Shown: positions 6,663 to 14,317 of the stretch, piece after piece
Layout of the letters: every line of letters begins with the position of its first letter
How positions within the stretch are numbered: position 1 is the stretch's first letter
Source: Rhodovulum marinum
GTDB lineage: Bacteria; Pseudomonadota; Alphaproteobacteria; Rhodobacterales; Rhodobacteraceae
Reading direction: 5' to 3'
Length of the DNA: 64,000 nucleotides
Assembly (NCBI RefSeq): GCF_004343075.1
Contig: NZ_SLXP01000001.1
Coordinates: 1-64,000, forward strand
The notes under the pieces: model-generated
Seen by the model: the letters and a program-made list of their open reading frames with translations, nothing else
What the model was told of the DNA's origin: nothing
The model's database searches: none
Program-made: the position numbers and the translations under genes

Positions 6663-8405
6663 CTATCTGATCTTGAAGCCCTCGCTCCCGTCCGGGAGAA
6701 AGCCGTTATCGTCGGATATCCACGCGACCCCGAAGGGATCGCTCCCGTCGCCGACGTAATCGCCGAGGGAGTCCTCCGCGATCTCCGAGAGAGTCCCGGC
6801 GAGGGTCGCGTCCTCGGCCGTGTAGTAGACCCGGCGCTCCGAGGGGCGCGGGTCGCGCGAGGTCACGATCCAGAAACGCGACTCCGGCGCGCCGGTCGTG
6901 CCTTGGAGCCGATGGAAGAGGATTTCCACGATCTCGCCGACGCCGAGCCCGCCGTCCTTGTCGGAGACGGCGAAGGAAACCTCCCGCGACCCGAGACGGT
7001 ATCGCGAGAGAATTCGCGACGTCGTTTCCAGCGCCACCGCGCCGGAGTTGACGAACCGCGCGAAAATCTTTCGGATCGCCTTGTCGCCGAAAGCCTTTTC
7101 GTCCTCGATCGGAAGGTCGAGCGAGCCTTGAATCCGGCGATAATTGTCCTCGTCGTCGCGGCTCGCGGTCGGATCGCGCGGGTCGAAATAGACATAGACC
7201 CGCGAAACCCGCCGCTCCGGGAAATCCCGGATTCGCACGGTGCCGGCGACGAGGTGCTCGGATTCTGTCAGCCGGACCGGCCGCTCGACGATCGGCTTCA
7301 CGGCCGCGAAACGGACCTTTGCCGCCACCTCGTCCCACCACTGGAGCGATTGAGTCTGCTCCAGCACCTCGCCCACGAGATCGACGACGGGCGTCGGCTC
7401 GGTGACGAGCCCGGTCAGGGTGTAGGCGGTCAGGTATTGGCCGGCCTCGGCCGCCCAATCCGAGAACGGCAGATAGGCGGCCGGAATCGTCGTGAAGCCG
7501 TAAAGCGCGGCCAGCCCCTGATCGACCGTCTCGCCGGAGAAGCGGAAACACTCTTGGACCCGATCCTCCGCCGCGTGCTCGGCCGCTTCCGTTCCATCCG
7601 ACCCGCGGGCGGTGATCGTGAACTCAAGAAGTCCGCCCTCCGCCTCGGAGATCGCGGAATAGGTCATAACCTCGTCGTTGATCCGGATCGTCCCGGCGGC
7701 CGGGTAATCCCCGAGCACCGCGCCGGCGACCTGGATCGAGGCCGCGGCGGCCGAGATATCGGTCGCGAGCTCGCCCTCGGAGATCGGCGGGCATTGCGCC
7801 TTTTCGTCCGCGGCCTTCGAGAGGACGTCGCGGCATTTCATCGTGACGATCTCGTCGCTCGAAAAATCCACCGCGTCGCAGAGATAGACACGTTTCACCA
7901 TGTCGGCGAGCGCGTCCCCGGCGAAGCCCTCGAAGATCGAAACCACCATCCCGGCCTTGCCGAAGGTGTTCCGCGCAAGCCACTTGCTCCAGAACGTGCC
8001 TTGCGCGAGCGGATCGTAGGAGCGCGCCGAGCGATAGGGATCGACGAGCAAGTCGCTATGAGGCGCATCCCGGAAGGTGATCGTCGCGGCCGCCCGAATC
8101 CCAAGCGGGTTCACGCGGCGATCGGCGCCCGAGACGTTGATCCGCGCCGGCGAGGTGGAAGGCGGGCCGGCGAGGAATGGCAGGATCATGATCTCGTCTG
8201 CGGGGCGCCCCTGCCCCGGGATTCCGAAATAGAGATCGAGCGTCGCGCCGGGGGCGTAGTTTTCCCGGTCGCGGCACGTCGAATAGGTGTTGAAGCACGG
8301 CGCGCCGGTCGCCGCGCACGGCGCGAGGCCATGGGAAAGCGCGCATCGCGGCTGCTCGATCCGGACGATCACGATCGGCTCGGCGGAGAAAGGCGTCTCA
8401 GGCAT
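6663..8405 (-). CDS. Tail tip / hub protein with four-cysteine N-terminal motif
   Basis: 580 residues from ATG 8405. Cysteines at 21, 30, 37 and 44 near the N-terminus (RIEQPRCALSHG...) are reminiscent of the Fe-S-binding cysteine clusters in siphovirus tail-tip proteins such as lambda gpL and the BR0599/DUF2163 group. The rest is beta-rich, with SRVYVYFDPRDPTASRDD in the second half and an acidic C-terminus. It sits between the distal-tail-like gene and the fibre gene, where the hub is expected. Fe-S binding is inference. Confidence 0.7.
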   Translation of the reverse strand: MPETPFSAEPIVIVRIEQPRCALSHGLAPCAATGAPCFNTYSTCRDRENYAPGATLDLYFGIPGQGRPADEIMILPFLAGPPSTSPARINVSGADRRVNPLGIRAAATITFRDAPHSDLLVDPYRSARSYDPLAQGTFWSKWLARNTFGKAGMVVSIFEGFAGDALADMVKRVYLCDAVDFSSDEIVTMKCRDVLSKAADEKAQCPPISEGELATDISAAAASIQVAGAVLGDYPAAGTIRINDEVMTYSAISEAEGGLLEFTITARGSDGTEAAEHAAEDRVQECFRFSGETVDQGLAALYGFTTIPAAYLPFSDWAAEAGQYLTAYTLTGLVTEPTPVVDLVGEVLEQTQSLQWWDEVAAKVRFAAVKPIVERPVRLTESEHLVAGTVRIRDFPERRVSRVYVYFDPRDPTASRDDEDNYRRIQGSLDLPIEDEKAFGDKAIRKIFARFVNSGAVALETTSRILSRYRLGSREVSFAVSDKDGGLGVGEIVEILFHRLQGTTGAPESRFWIVTSRDPRPSERRVYYTAEDATLAGTLSEIAEDSLGDYVGDGSDPFGVAWISDDNGFLPDGSEGFKIR

Positions 8406-9225
8406 CGGAGAGGTATCCCTCGGCGTCGATTTCCAGATTGTGCAAATCCATCGCGCCGGCGGCGGAGGGCCGCGGCCGGGCCGATTGCGTCCAGCACAAG
8501 GCCACATCGTCGGGATGGGTGCCGGGGCGATCCGCGATCACGAAGAGGTCGGCCTCGATCGCGTCGAGGAACGCCTTCGCCTCGGTCTGGACAAAGCTCT
8601 CGGAGAGGAACGCCCAGCGGAACGAAAGAGGCAGCCCGGCGCGGAGCTTCACGCGCGAGAGGAACTCCCCCCGGACCGAGCGATTTCCCGTCATCGTGAC
8701 CTGGCGCGCGAGCTCGAAGGGGGTCCGGCCGACATAGGTCGTCCGCTCCTCCATCTGGAGCGCCTTCCCAAAGCGGATAAAGCCGATCGCCGGGCGCGTT
8801 GCGCCCGCCTCGACCCAAACGCCGACCCGGAAGCGATCAGCCACGATCGGCGGAAACATGACGAAGAGAGGGCCCGCGCCGGAGACCTGGAAACCCGGGA
8901 TACATTCCCGCCACCCTGCCCCGTCGAAGAACTCGACGAAAAGCCAAGCGCCGGCCGCCGCGAGATCATGGGCAGCGACCACGCAATAATCGACCGCCGA
9001 CGCCGAGGAGGTCGCGATTTCCCACGTTGCATAGTCCTCCGCCGGCTTCCACCGCTCGAAGAGGAGCGAATTCGCCGGGGCCTCGGCCGTGTAGATCGCG
9101 GCCGCATCCGTCGAGGAGGCGGTGATCGTGCCCGTGATCCAGTTTCCCGCGTGCGCAATGCGGGCATGGGTCAACGGCTTATCGCCGGCCGGGAGGGCAT
9201 AGCCGGCGGGAAACTGGACGGGCAT
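8398..9225 (-). CDS. Distal tail (Dit-like) protein
   Basis: 275 residues, placed directly after the tape measure as in HK97/RcGTA-type tails. The sequence is beta-rich with aromatic clusters (WKPAEDYATWEIA) and a conserved-looking RTTYVGRTPFELARQ near residue 165. I recognise it as a phage tail protein by position and style, not by a defining motif. It overlaps the next gene region by 8 bp. Confidence 0.65.
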   Translation of the reverse strand: MPVQFPAGYALPAGDKPLTHARIAHAGNWITGTITASSTDAAAIYTAEAPANSLLFERWKPAEDYATWEIATSSASAVDYCVVAAHDLAAAGAWLFVEFFDGAGWRECIPGFQVSGAGPLFVMFPPIVADRFRVGVWVEAGATRPAIGFIRFGKALQMEERTTYVGRTPFELARQVTMTGNRSVRGEFLSRVKLRAGLPLSFRWAFLSESFVQTEAKAFLDAIEADLFVIADRPGTHPDDVALCWTQSARPRPSAAGAMDLHNLEIDAEGYLSDA

Positions 9226-9235
9226 CGGATCACCT

Positions 9236-11053
9236 CTAGTTGACGGTCACGATCGCGCCCTCGCGCGAGAGCTCTTGGAGCTTTTCCGCAAGGGAAATCA
9301 CCGCCGAGCGCGGAAGCCATTCCGCCTCGCCGATGTTCAGGTTTACTTGCTGCGGCGCGGGCGCGGCTTCCGCCGCGGCGGGGGCGGCCGTCGCTCCACC
9401 GCCACCGCCACCGCCACCGGAGCCACTGGCGGAGGTCGAGGCGATCGAGGAGATAAGGGCGCCCGTTTTCGCGAGCGACGCCGCGGTGAAGGCCGCGGCC
9501 ATCGGCGGGCCGCCGATCTTCATACCCTTTTCCCATGCCGCGACGGCCGCCTCGTAGCCGTTCACGGTCGCCTCGGCTATCGCCGCGGCCTTGCCGATCT
9601 CGAAGAGCTTCTTATTCTCGCTCTGCATCAACGAGGAGAGATCGCCGAACATGCCGGCAAGCGCCTGCATCCGGGCTTGACGCTTCGCGGCCTCAAGCTC
9701 TGCGATCTTTTCGTTATGCTCCTTCTGGATTCTCTCTTCGAGCGCGTTCCACTCTTCCTCCTTGCCGACCTTCTCCTCGCGGAACTTGTTCAGCGCCTCT
9801 AGCTTCTCTTGATAGTCGAGCTCGATCAATTCGCGCTCGGAGGCGAGGCTCTCTTCGAGAGCCCGGAGGTCCTCTTCGGTCGGGCCCGATCTGCCGCCGC
9901 CGCCCCCGATATCGTCGAAACCGAGAGTCGCCGGGTCGCGATTGTTGAGCCCGATCGGCGCGGTCGGAATCTCGACCTCGGGGACGAGGTGATTCCCGGG
10001 CTTGATCCCGGGCGAATCCCCCTCGCCGTCCAAGCCGTAGAGGTCGCGGAGCGCCTTGTCCGTCGCCGCATCGCCCGTTCCCTGACCGCCCCCGAGAACC
10101 GGGTCGCGGGTAACGCCCCCTTCGGGATCGACGCCAAGATCGCCGCCGATCGAGCGAGCCGCCCCCTCGGCGGCGGCGGCGGCGGGATCGCGGAGCGCCT
10201 TCATCGCCACGGCAGCGGAGTCGAAGGCTTTGGCGACCCCGGCCCCGAAGCGGATCAGCCCTTCGAGCGCCGGAATCCCGTAATCCTTCACGAACTGCGC
10301 GAGGAGGACGATCTCGTCCTCAAGCCCGATAAGCGCCGTCGTGAGCTCGGTCCGGATTTCCCCTTCGAGCTCGTCGAGCTTGTTCCGGAGGCGCTCGGCG
10401 CCGCGGAGCGTTTCGCCCGAGAGGATTCGGCCGGATCGCTCCGCCTCGTCGCCGAGCTCGTTCATCACGCGGCCCCCATCCCGCAGGAGCGGGAGGAGTG
10501 CCGTCGCGTCGGAGGCCATGGCCTCCATGTAGAAGGTGAACTCCGCTTGCGTGACGTTCGCCTTCTCCAGCGAAGAAACGTAAAGCTGGAGCGCGTCGGG
10601 GCCGGACAGCCGCGCGAATTGCTCGGCGGTCACGCCGACCTGGGGCGCGATCTTCTCGAAGAAATCAGCCATGGGCCCGCCGCCGGTCGCGATAAAATCG
10701 CCGACGCGATCTTGCACATCCTTGAGAATGTCGGACAGCTTGTCGTGTTCGATCCCGACCGTCCGCGCGGCGATCGCCCATTTCTGGAACTCGGTCGGAG
10801 TCGTGCCGGCGACGCGCGAGAGGTTCTCGATCTCGACGGCCGCCTCCGCGGCGCGACGGGCGAGCCCCGTCGTCGCCGTGGCGCCGATCGTGAGGGCGGC
10901 GGCCATCGCCGAGCCGATCTTCGCCATGCGGCGGCCGATCCGCGCGCTCTTGGTCGCGAAGGTGTCGAGATCGCGCCCCCCGGCGCGCAGGGCGCGCGCC
11001 AGCGGCGAGACGTCGCCGCCGACCTCGACGAGGATATCGGCTTCCGCTTTCAT
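9236..11053 (-). CDS. Tape measure protein
   Basis: 605 residues. The N-terminus (DVSPLARALRAGGRDLD) and the region up to about 210 match phage tail tape measures of the lambda-like type. A hydrophobic helix lies near 50-65, a low-complexity linker near 290-390, and a strongly charged coiled coil with KLEALNKFREEKVGKEEEW near 430-480. The C-terminus is Gly/Ala-rich. The ATG immediately follows the stop of the frameshift extension (TAGATG). Tape measure length sets tail length; by the usual scaling this suggests a tail of the order of 90 nm. Confidence 0.9.
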   Translation of the reverse strand: MKAEADILVEVGGDVSPLARALRAGGRDLDTFATKSARIGRRMAKIGSAMAAALTIGATATTGLARRAAEAAVEIENLSRVAGTTPTEFQKWAIAARTVGIEHDKLSDILKDVQDRVGDFIATGGGPMADFFEKIAPQVGVTAEQFARLSGPDALQLYVSSLEKANVTQAEFTFYMEAMASDATALLPLLRDGGRVMNELGDEAERSGRILSGETLRGAERLRNKLDELEGEIRTELTTALIGLEDEIVLLAQFVKDYGIPALEGLIRFGAGVAKAFDSAAVAMKALRDPAAAAAEGAARSIGGDLGVDPEGGVTRDPVLGGGQGTGDAATDKALRDLYGLDGEGDSPGIKPGNHLVPEVEIPTAPIGLNNRDPATLGFDDIGGGGGRSGPTEEDLRALEESLASERELIELDYQEKLEALNKFREEKVGKEEEWNALEERIQKEHNEKIAELEAAKRQARMQALAGMFGDLSSLMQSENKKLFEIGKAAAIAEATVNGYEAAVAAWEKGMKIGGPPMAAAFTAASLAKTGALISSIASTSASGSGGGGGGGGATAAPAAAEAAPAPQQVNLNIGEAEWLPRSAVISLAEKLQELSREGAIVTVN

Positions 11054-11242
11054 CTATCCGGCCTCCTCGACCGCTTTCATAAGGCGTTGATAAAGCCGCT
11101 CCTTCTCTTCGAGGGGCGACTCCTTCTCCGGGGGAAGGTGCGCGTCCATCAGCCACCACACCTCGCCGGGCGGGAGGCGCCAGAACTCCGCGCGGGAAAC
11201 CCAGCCGCGGCCGACGAGGACCGAATAGAGGAGGCGGACTAT
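11054..11242 (-). CDS. -1 frame extension of the tail assembly chaperone (gpGT-like)
   Basis: A 62-codon open frame in the -1 frame relative to the upstream chaperone. It ends in TAG directly before the tape measure ATG. Its product contains SRAEFWRLPPGEVWWLMDAH and a charged end (EKERLYQRLMKA), matching the second protein of the tail-chaperone pair found between tail tube and tape measure in RcGTA-like phages. It has no ATG before residue 33, so production by -1 ribosomal frameshifting near the upstream stop is likely. The G/A-rich end of the upstream gene (GAG GGG GCG GAA TAG) is the candidate slip region. Confidence 0.6.
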   Translation of the reverse strand: MVRLLYSVLVGRGWVSRAEFWRLPPGEVWWLMDAHLPPEKESPLEEKERLYQRLMKAVEEAG

Positions 11243-11649
11243 TCCGCCCCCTCGCTCGCCCCTTCCCCCTCCGGCTTTTCCGGCGCCTCCTCGGCCGGCG
11301 CCATGATCCGGCGGTGAACCGGCGGGGCGATGATCGCGAGGAGGCCGAGGATCGCGCTTTGCACCTGGAGCGCGAGCGCGAGATCGCCCTCCGCGATCGT
11401 CTCGGTCAGGGAGAGGTAAATCTCGTCGTCCGAGACGTCGGCGCCGGCATAGCGCAGCGCCGCGCCGTAGGCGCGCGAGAGCCGCGCATAGCTCGGCCCG
11501 CCCTTGCGCATGAGCACGAGAACGGCCGGCGTGCCGGACTTGTCGGCGAGGGCGTCCTCGATCTCGGCGATAAGGCGGAGTTGATCCTCCGCCTCGACCC
11601 GGAAGGACTCACCCCGCCATTTCAGCGTGACAGGCTCGAAACCCTTCAT
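11239..11649 (-). CDS. Tail assembly chaperone (gpG-like)
   Basis: 136 residues beginning MKGFEPVTLKWRGESF. Size, position between tail tube and tape measure, and an acidic, unstructured C-terminus (APEKPEGEGASEGAE) match the short tail-chaperone of siphoviruses, which with its frameshifted partner coats the tape measure during tail assembly. It ends in TAG, and the -1 frame continues open for 62 codons. Confidence 0.75.
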   Translation of the reverse strand: MKGFEPVTLKWRGESFRVEAEDQLRLIAEIEDALADKSGTPAVLVLMRKGGPSYARLSRAYGAALRYAGADVSDDEIYLSLTETIAEGDLALALQVQSAILGLLAIIAPPVHRRIMAPAEEAPEKPEGEGASEGAE

Positions 11650-11653
11650 CGGA

Positions 11654-12055
11654 TCAGCCGCCCGCCTGCGTCAGGGTCCATTGCCCCGAGGACTGGAACG
11701 TCGCCGAGAAGGTCGTCGCCTCCTTGTAATCGTCGCCCTCGGTATATTCCCCCATGAAGAAGGTCCCCGAAATCTTGTCCCCGTTCGCGAGGTCAAGGGT
11801 CAGGTTCTCGATCGTCCAGCCCGAGACGGGCCCAAGCGCGAGGTCGCGGAGAACCTGGTCCTTCTCGACGCCCTCGGCGTTGAAGGTCAGCACGGCCGAC
11901 GAGACCTTGCCGGCCATAAGCTCCTGATAACCGGCCGAGCCCTTGTCGGAAATGTCGATCGGGGTCGCGTTGCGGGTGAAGCCGGAGACGCGGACGCCGG
12001 CGACGGGGGTCGCGCCGATCGAGATCGTCGCGTCTTGCCCTGCGGTTGCGGTCAT
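11654..12055 (-). CDS. Major tail tube protein
   Basis: 133 residues from ATG 12055 (AAGGAG 8 nt upstream). It opens with TAGQDATISIGATPVAGV, then NATPIDISDKGSAGYQELM and a C-terminal TTFSATFQSSGQWTLTQAG. This is the TP901-1/RcGTA gp9-type tail tube protein. A 140-bp non-coding gap with two hairpins precedes it, as expected for a highly expressed gene with its own mRNA processing or promoter. The neighbouring chaperone and tape measure genes fit. Confidence 0.88.
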   Translation of the reverse strand: MTATAGQDATISIGATPVAGVRVSGFTRNATPIDISDKGSAGYQELMAGKVSSAVLTFNAEGVEKDQVLRDLALGPVSGWTIENLTLDLANGDKISGTFFMGEYTEGDDYKEATTFSATFQSSGQWTLTQAGG

Positions 12056-12195
12056 GGGTGACACTCCTTGAAGAGGGGCGCCCTCCCCCGGAGGGGGCGC
12101 ACGAGGTTGAAGGCTCGGGGGATCACGCGGCGGGGCCGCAATGGGAAAGGCCGCCTCGAAGGGCGGCCCGGGTGACGGAAAGGCGCCAAGGCGCC
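12056..12195 (-). promoter_or_regulatory. Hairpin-bearing leader of the tail tube gene
   Basis: A 140-bp gene-free gap inside the late operon. Read on the minus strand, it has a GGCCGCC/GGCGGCC hairpin followed by a weak T stretch (about 12172-12145), then a GC-rich hairpin (12100-12078) and the AAGGAG site of the tail tube gene. It may attenuate upstream transcripts or stabilise the tail tube mRNA. Confidence 0.5.
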
Positions 12196-12606
12196 CTAGA
12201 GCGGCTCGATCAGGAGCCGATATTCGCAAAGCCCGTGCCGAAGGCGGTCGGGATCGCGGTCGATCGTCGATCGCTCGCGCCGGATCATCACGAGATTGTG
12301 GCCCGGGACCGCGAAGGCGGCCCGGTGCAGGAGCTCGAAAATCCGCCTCTGGATCGCGCGCGCCTCCGCGTGCGACCCGGAGGCCGAGAAGGTATGAACC
12401 CGGACGATCACGTCGAAGAGGTCCGAGCCCTTCGTCCCGACGTCGCGGACGTCCATTTCCCCGATCGCCACGCGCGGGAAGGCCGCGGCGGCGTCCCCGT
12501 CCTCGCCCTGCGCCGGGGCGTCGCAGACCGTGACGCCGAGGCCGGCGAGGGCCGCGTCGCCGGAGAGGCGCTCGAAAAGCGCCGTCTGGAGCGCGAATTC
12601 GTCCAT
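12196..12606 (-). CDS. Tail completion protein, DUF3168 family
   Basis: 136 residues starting MDEFALQTALFERLSGD, with PRVAIGEMDVRDVGTKG and a C-terminal LCEYRLLIEPL. This is the DUF3168 (RcGTA gp8-like) family, which caps the tail tube and joins it to the head. It ends just before the tail tube leader, the standard position. Confidence 0.85.
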   Translation of the reverse strand: MDEFALQTALFERLSGDAALAGLGVTVCDAPAQGEDGDAAAAFPRVAIGEMDVRDVGTKGSDLFDVIVRVHTFSASGSHAEARAIQRRIFELLHRAAFAVPGHNLVMIRRERSTIDRDPDRLRHGLCEYRLLIEPL

Positions 12607-13029
12607 CTACCGCCCCCTCTTCTGCGCCCGGCGGATCGCCGCTTGGAACTTCTTCACGAATTGCTCGCGGAGGATCACCGGGAGCTTGGCCTCGATCTCG
12701 CGGACCGAGGGCAGAATGAAGGGCCGCGCCGAGAGCTTCGAGGTCCCGCGCTCCAGAAAGCGCCAATAGAAGCCGTCCGCCTTCGCGCCGCGGCCGCGCT
12801 CTGCCACGACGTCGGACCGGATGCGGCCGAACTCCATCCGCCGGCGCTTCGTCTTGATCGAGCGGGCGAGGTCGCCCTCGTCTCGGGGCGCGTTCCTCTT
12901 CACGAGGTCCCGCACGCTCCCGGCGACGCCGTGCACGGTCGCGCGGGAAATGTTGACCGCGTGCCGCGGCGCAACCTCTTCGAGGAGCCGCTTGACGTCC
13001 TCTGTTCCGCGCACCTCTACCCGCATCAT
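12607..13029 (-). CDS. HK97 gp10-family head-tail joining protein
   Basis: 140 residues from the first of two ATGs at 13029, overlapping the upstream stop. Features are EVRGTEDVKRLLEEV at the start, RNAPRDEGDLARSIKTKR near residue 50, and FYWRFLERGTSKLSARPF near 95, all hallmarks of the HK97 gp10 family. These proteins sit at the neck or tail terminator. The strongly basic C-terminus (RRAQKRGR) is normal for the family. Confidence 0.85.
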   Translation of the reverse strand: MMRVEVRGTEDVKRLLEEVAPRHAVNISRATVHGVAGSVRDLVKRNAPRDEGDLARSIKTKRRRMEFGRIRSDVVAERGRGAKADGFYWRFLERGTSKLSARPFILPSVREIEAKLPVILREQFVKKFQAAIRRAQKRGR

Positions 13030-13358
13030 GCCGAAAGCTCCCCCGCCGTGGCGGTGATTGTCTGATAGAGCGCGCGGGCGACCGGGCGACCGTGGCCCTC
13101 GATATTCCACAGGAAGCCGCCCCACCTGATCCGGTCGCTCGCGCGAAGATCGTCGCGGGCGCGGATCGTGAAGCGCGCCCTCTGCCGGGCTTGGACCCCG
13201 GCGCCGAGAGCGCCCTCCTCGCCGGCGAGGAGCGTCACCTTCGCCCACGGCGAGGGATCGGCCGGGATCGGCGCCCACGCGACCACCTCGCCGCCGGCGC
13301 CGTCCGGGGTGCGGACCTGGCGCTCGATCTCGATCTTCTGGTCGAGCCTTCCGATCAT
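13026..13358 (-). CDS. Head closure / head-tail adaptor protein
   Basis: 110 residues opening MIGRLDQKIEIER, with DGAGGEVVAW, WAKVTLLAGEEG and RASDRIRWGGFLWNIEG. This is the SPP1 gp16-like head-closure (phage head-tail adaptor) family. It is coupled to both neighbours by 4-bp overlaps. It closes the portal after packaging and docks the tail. Confidence 0.85.
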   Translation of the reverse strand: MIGRLDQKIEIERQVRTPDGAGGEVVAWAPIPADPSPWAKVTLLAGEEGALGAGVQARQRARFTIRARDDLRASDRIRWGGFLWNIEGHGRPVARALYQTITATAGELSA

Positions 13359-13930
13359 CCGAAAACCCTCACGCGGTTGAGGTTCACGAGCCGCTCGACG
13401 CCGAGCGGGATTTGCGTCGCGACCGTTCCGATCACCACCTCGTCGCGCACCTCGAAGCGGTGCGCCGCGAGGAGCTTGACGGCGTGCCGCAAGGTCGCCG
13501 GGACCGCCGCGGCCGTATCCCCGAAGCCCGCGCGATAGGTGATCGAGATCGCGTCGGGCCGATCGCCGAGACCGCTCGGCCAATCGCCGCGGACGAAGGC
13601 GCGCTCGCCGTCAGAGATCAGCGCGAAATCCCCGATATCGCCGGCAACGGTCGAGCCGTCCGCCTTGACGAAGGCGATCGCCTCCAAAGATTGCGCGGGG
13701 CCGATTTCAAGCTCGACGTCGCGGGCGGCGGCGGGGCCTCGCGTGAGCGTGTAGCTCGCCGAGATCATGGCGCGGCCGAGGAGCCCGGTCCCGTCGATCT
13801 CGTCGATCGCGGCGGCGAGACAGCCGTCGAGGAGATCGTCCTCGGCCGTCGAGGTGATCCGCAAGTGAGCCTTGAGCTCTTCCCGGGTGACGGGGAGCGC
13901 GGCGGGCGGTGTCGTCTGGCGCGTTGGCAT
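13355..13930 (-). CDS. Head-tail connector (gp6/gp15-like)
   Basis: 191 residues. LPVTREELKAHLRITSTAEDD and the middle AISITYRAGFGDTAAAVPATLRHAV are signatures of the phage connector family (HK97 gp6, RcGTA gp6), an all-helical ring under the portal. The upstream 99-codon gene ends in UAA exactly in this frame, 8 codons before this ATG, so stop readthrough would fuse the two. Confidence 0.88.
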   Translation of the reverse strand: MPTRQTTPPAALPVTREELKAHLRITSTAEDDLLDGCLAAAIDEIDGTGLLGRAMISASYTLTRGPAAARDVELEIGPAQSLEAIAFVKADGSTVAGDIGDFALISDGERAFVRGDWPSGLGDRPDAISITYRAGFGDTAAAVPATLRHAVKLLAAHRFEVRDEVVIGTVATQIPLGVERLVNLNRVRVFG

Positions 13931-13954
13931 GGGTCCGGGCTCCGGTGCTTCGGG

Positions 13955-14254
13955 TTACTCCGCCGCGGGATCGGGGGCGGCGGCCTGGGCGAGGGCCGCC
14001 TTCCGGGCGGCGCGCCGGGCGGCAATGGCAGCGCGCGCGGCCGTCCTGAACTCTTGCGCCTCCTCCGCAACACGGGCGGCGGCGATCTCCTTCGCACGCG
14101 CGAGGGTGAGGCCCTTCGTCAGCTTCACGACGTAGCCCGCGCGCTCCAGATCGGCGGCGATCGCGGCATCGGAGAGCGTGACCTCGTGACCTTCCGTCAG
14201 ATCGACGGCCGGGCCCGAGGCGCTGACCGTCGCGAGATATCTCGTCGGCTTCAT
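13955..14254 (-). CDS. Small head-region protein ending in in-frame UAA
   Basis: 99 residues; MKPTRYLATVSASGPAV, then VTLSDAAIAADLERAGYVV, and a long Ala/Arg helix. Position between capsid and connector is where HK97-like phages encode small head proteins, but I do not recognise the family. The UAA stop (13957-13955) is followed in the same frame by CCC GAA GCA CCG GAG CCC GGA CCC and then the connector ATG. Confidence 0.65.
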   Translation of the reverse strand: MKPTRYLATVSASGPAVDLTEGHEVTLSDAAIAADLERAGYVVKLTKGLTLARAKEIAAARVAEEAQEFRTAARAAIAARRAARKAALAQAAAPDPAAE

Positions 14255-14276
14255 GTCGTCATTCTCCAGCGGAAAG

Positions 14277-14304
14277 GGGCGGGCGGCCCGGAGGCCGCCC
14301 GCCC
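14277..14304 (-). terminator. Strong hairpin after the capsid gene
   Basis: A 12-bp GC stem (GGGCGGGCGGCC/GGCCGCCCGCCC) with a 4-nt loop lies directly downstream of the capsid stop at 14318, followed on the minus strand by CCTTTCC. It could terminate part of the capsid mRNA or protect its 3' end. Confidence 0.6.
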
Positions 14305-14317
14305 GACCCGGCCCCTA

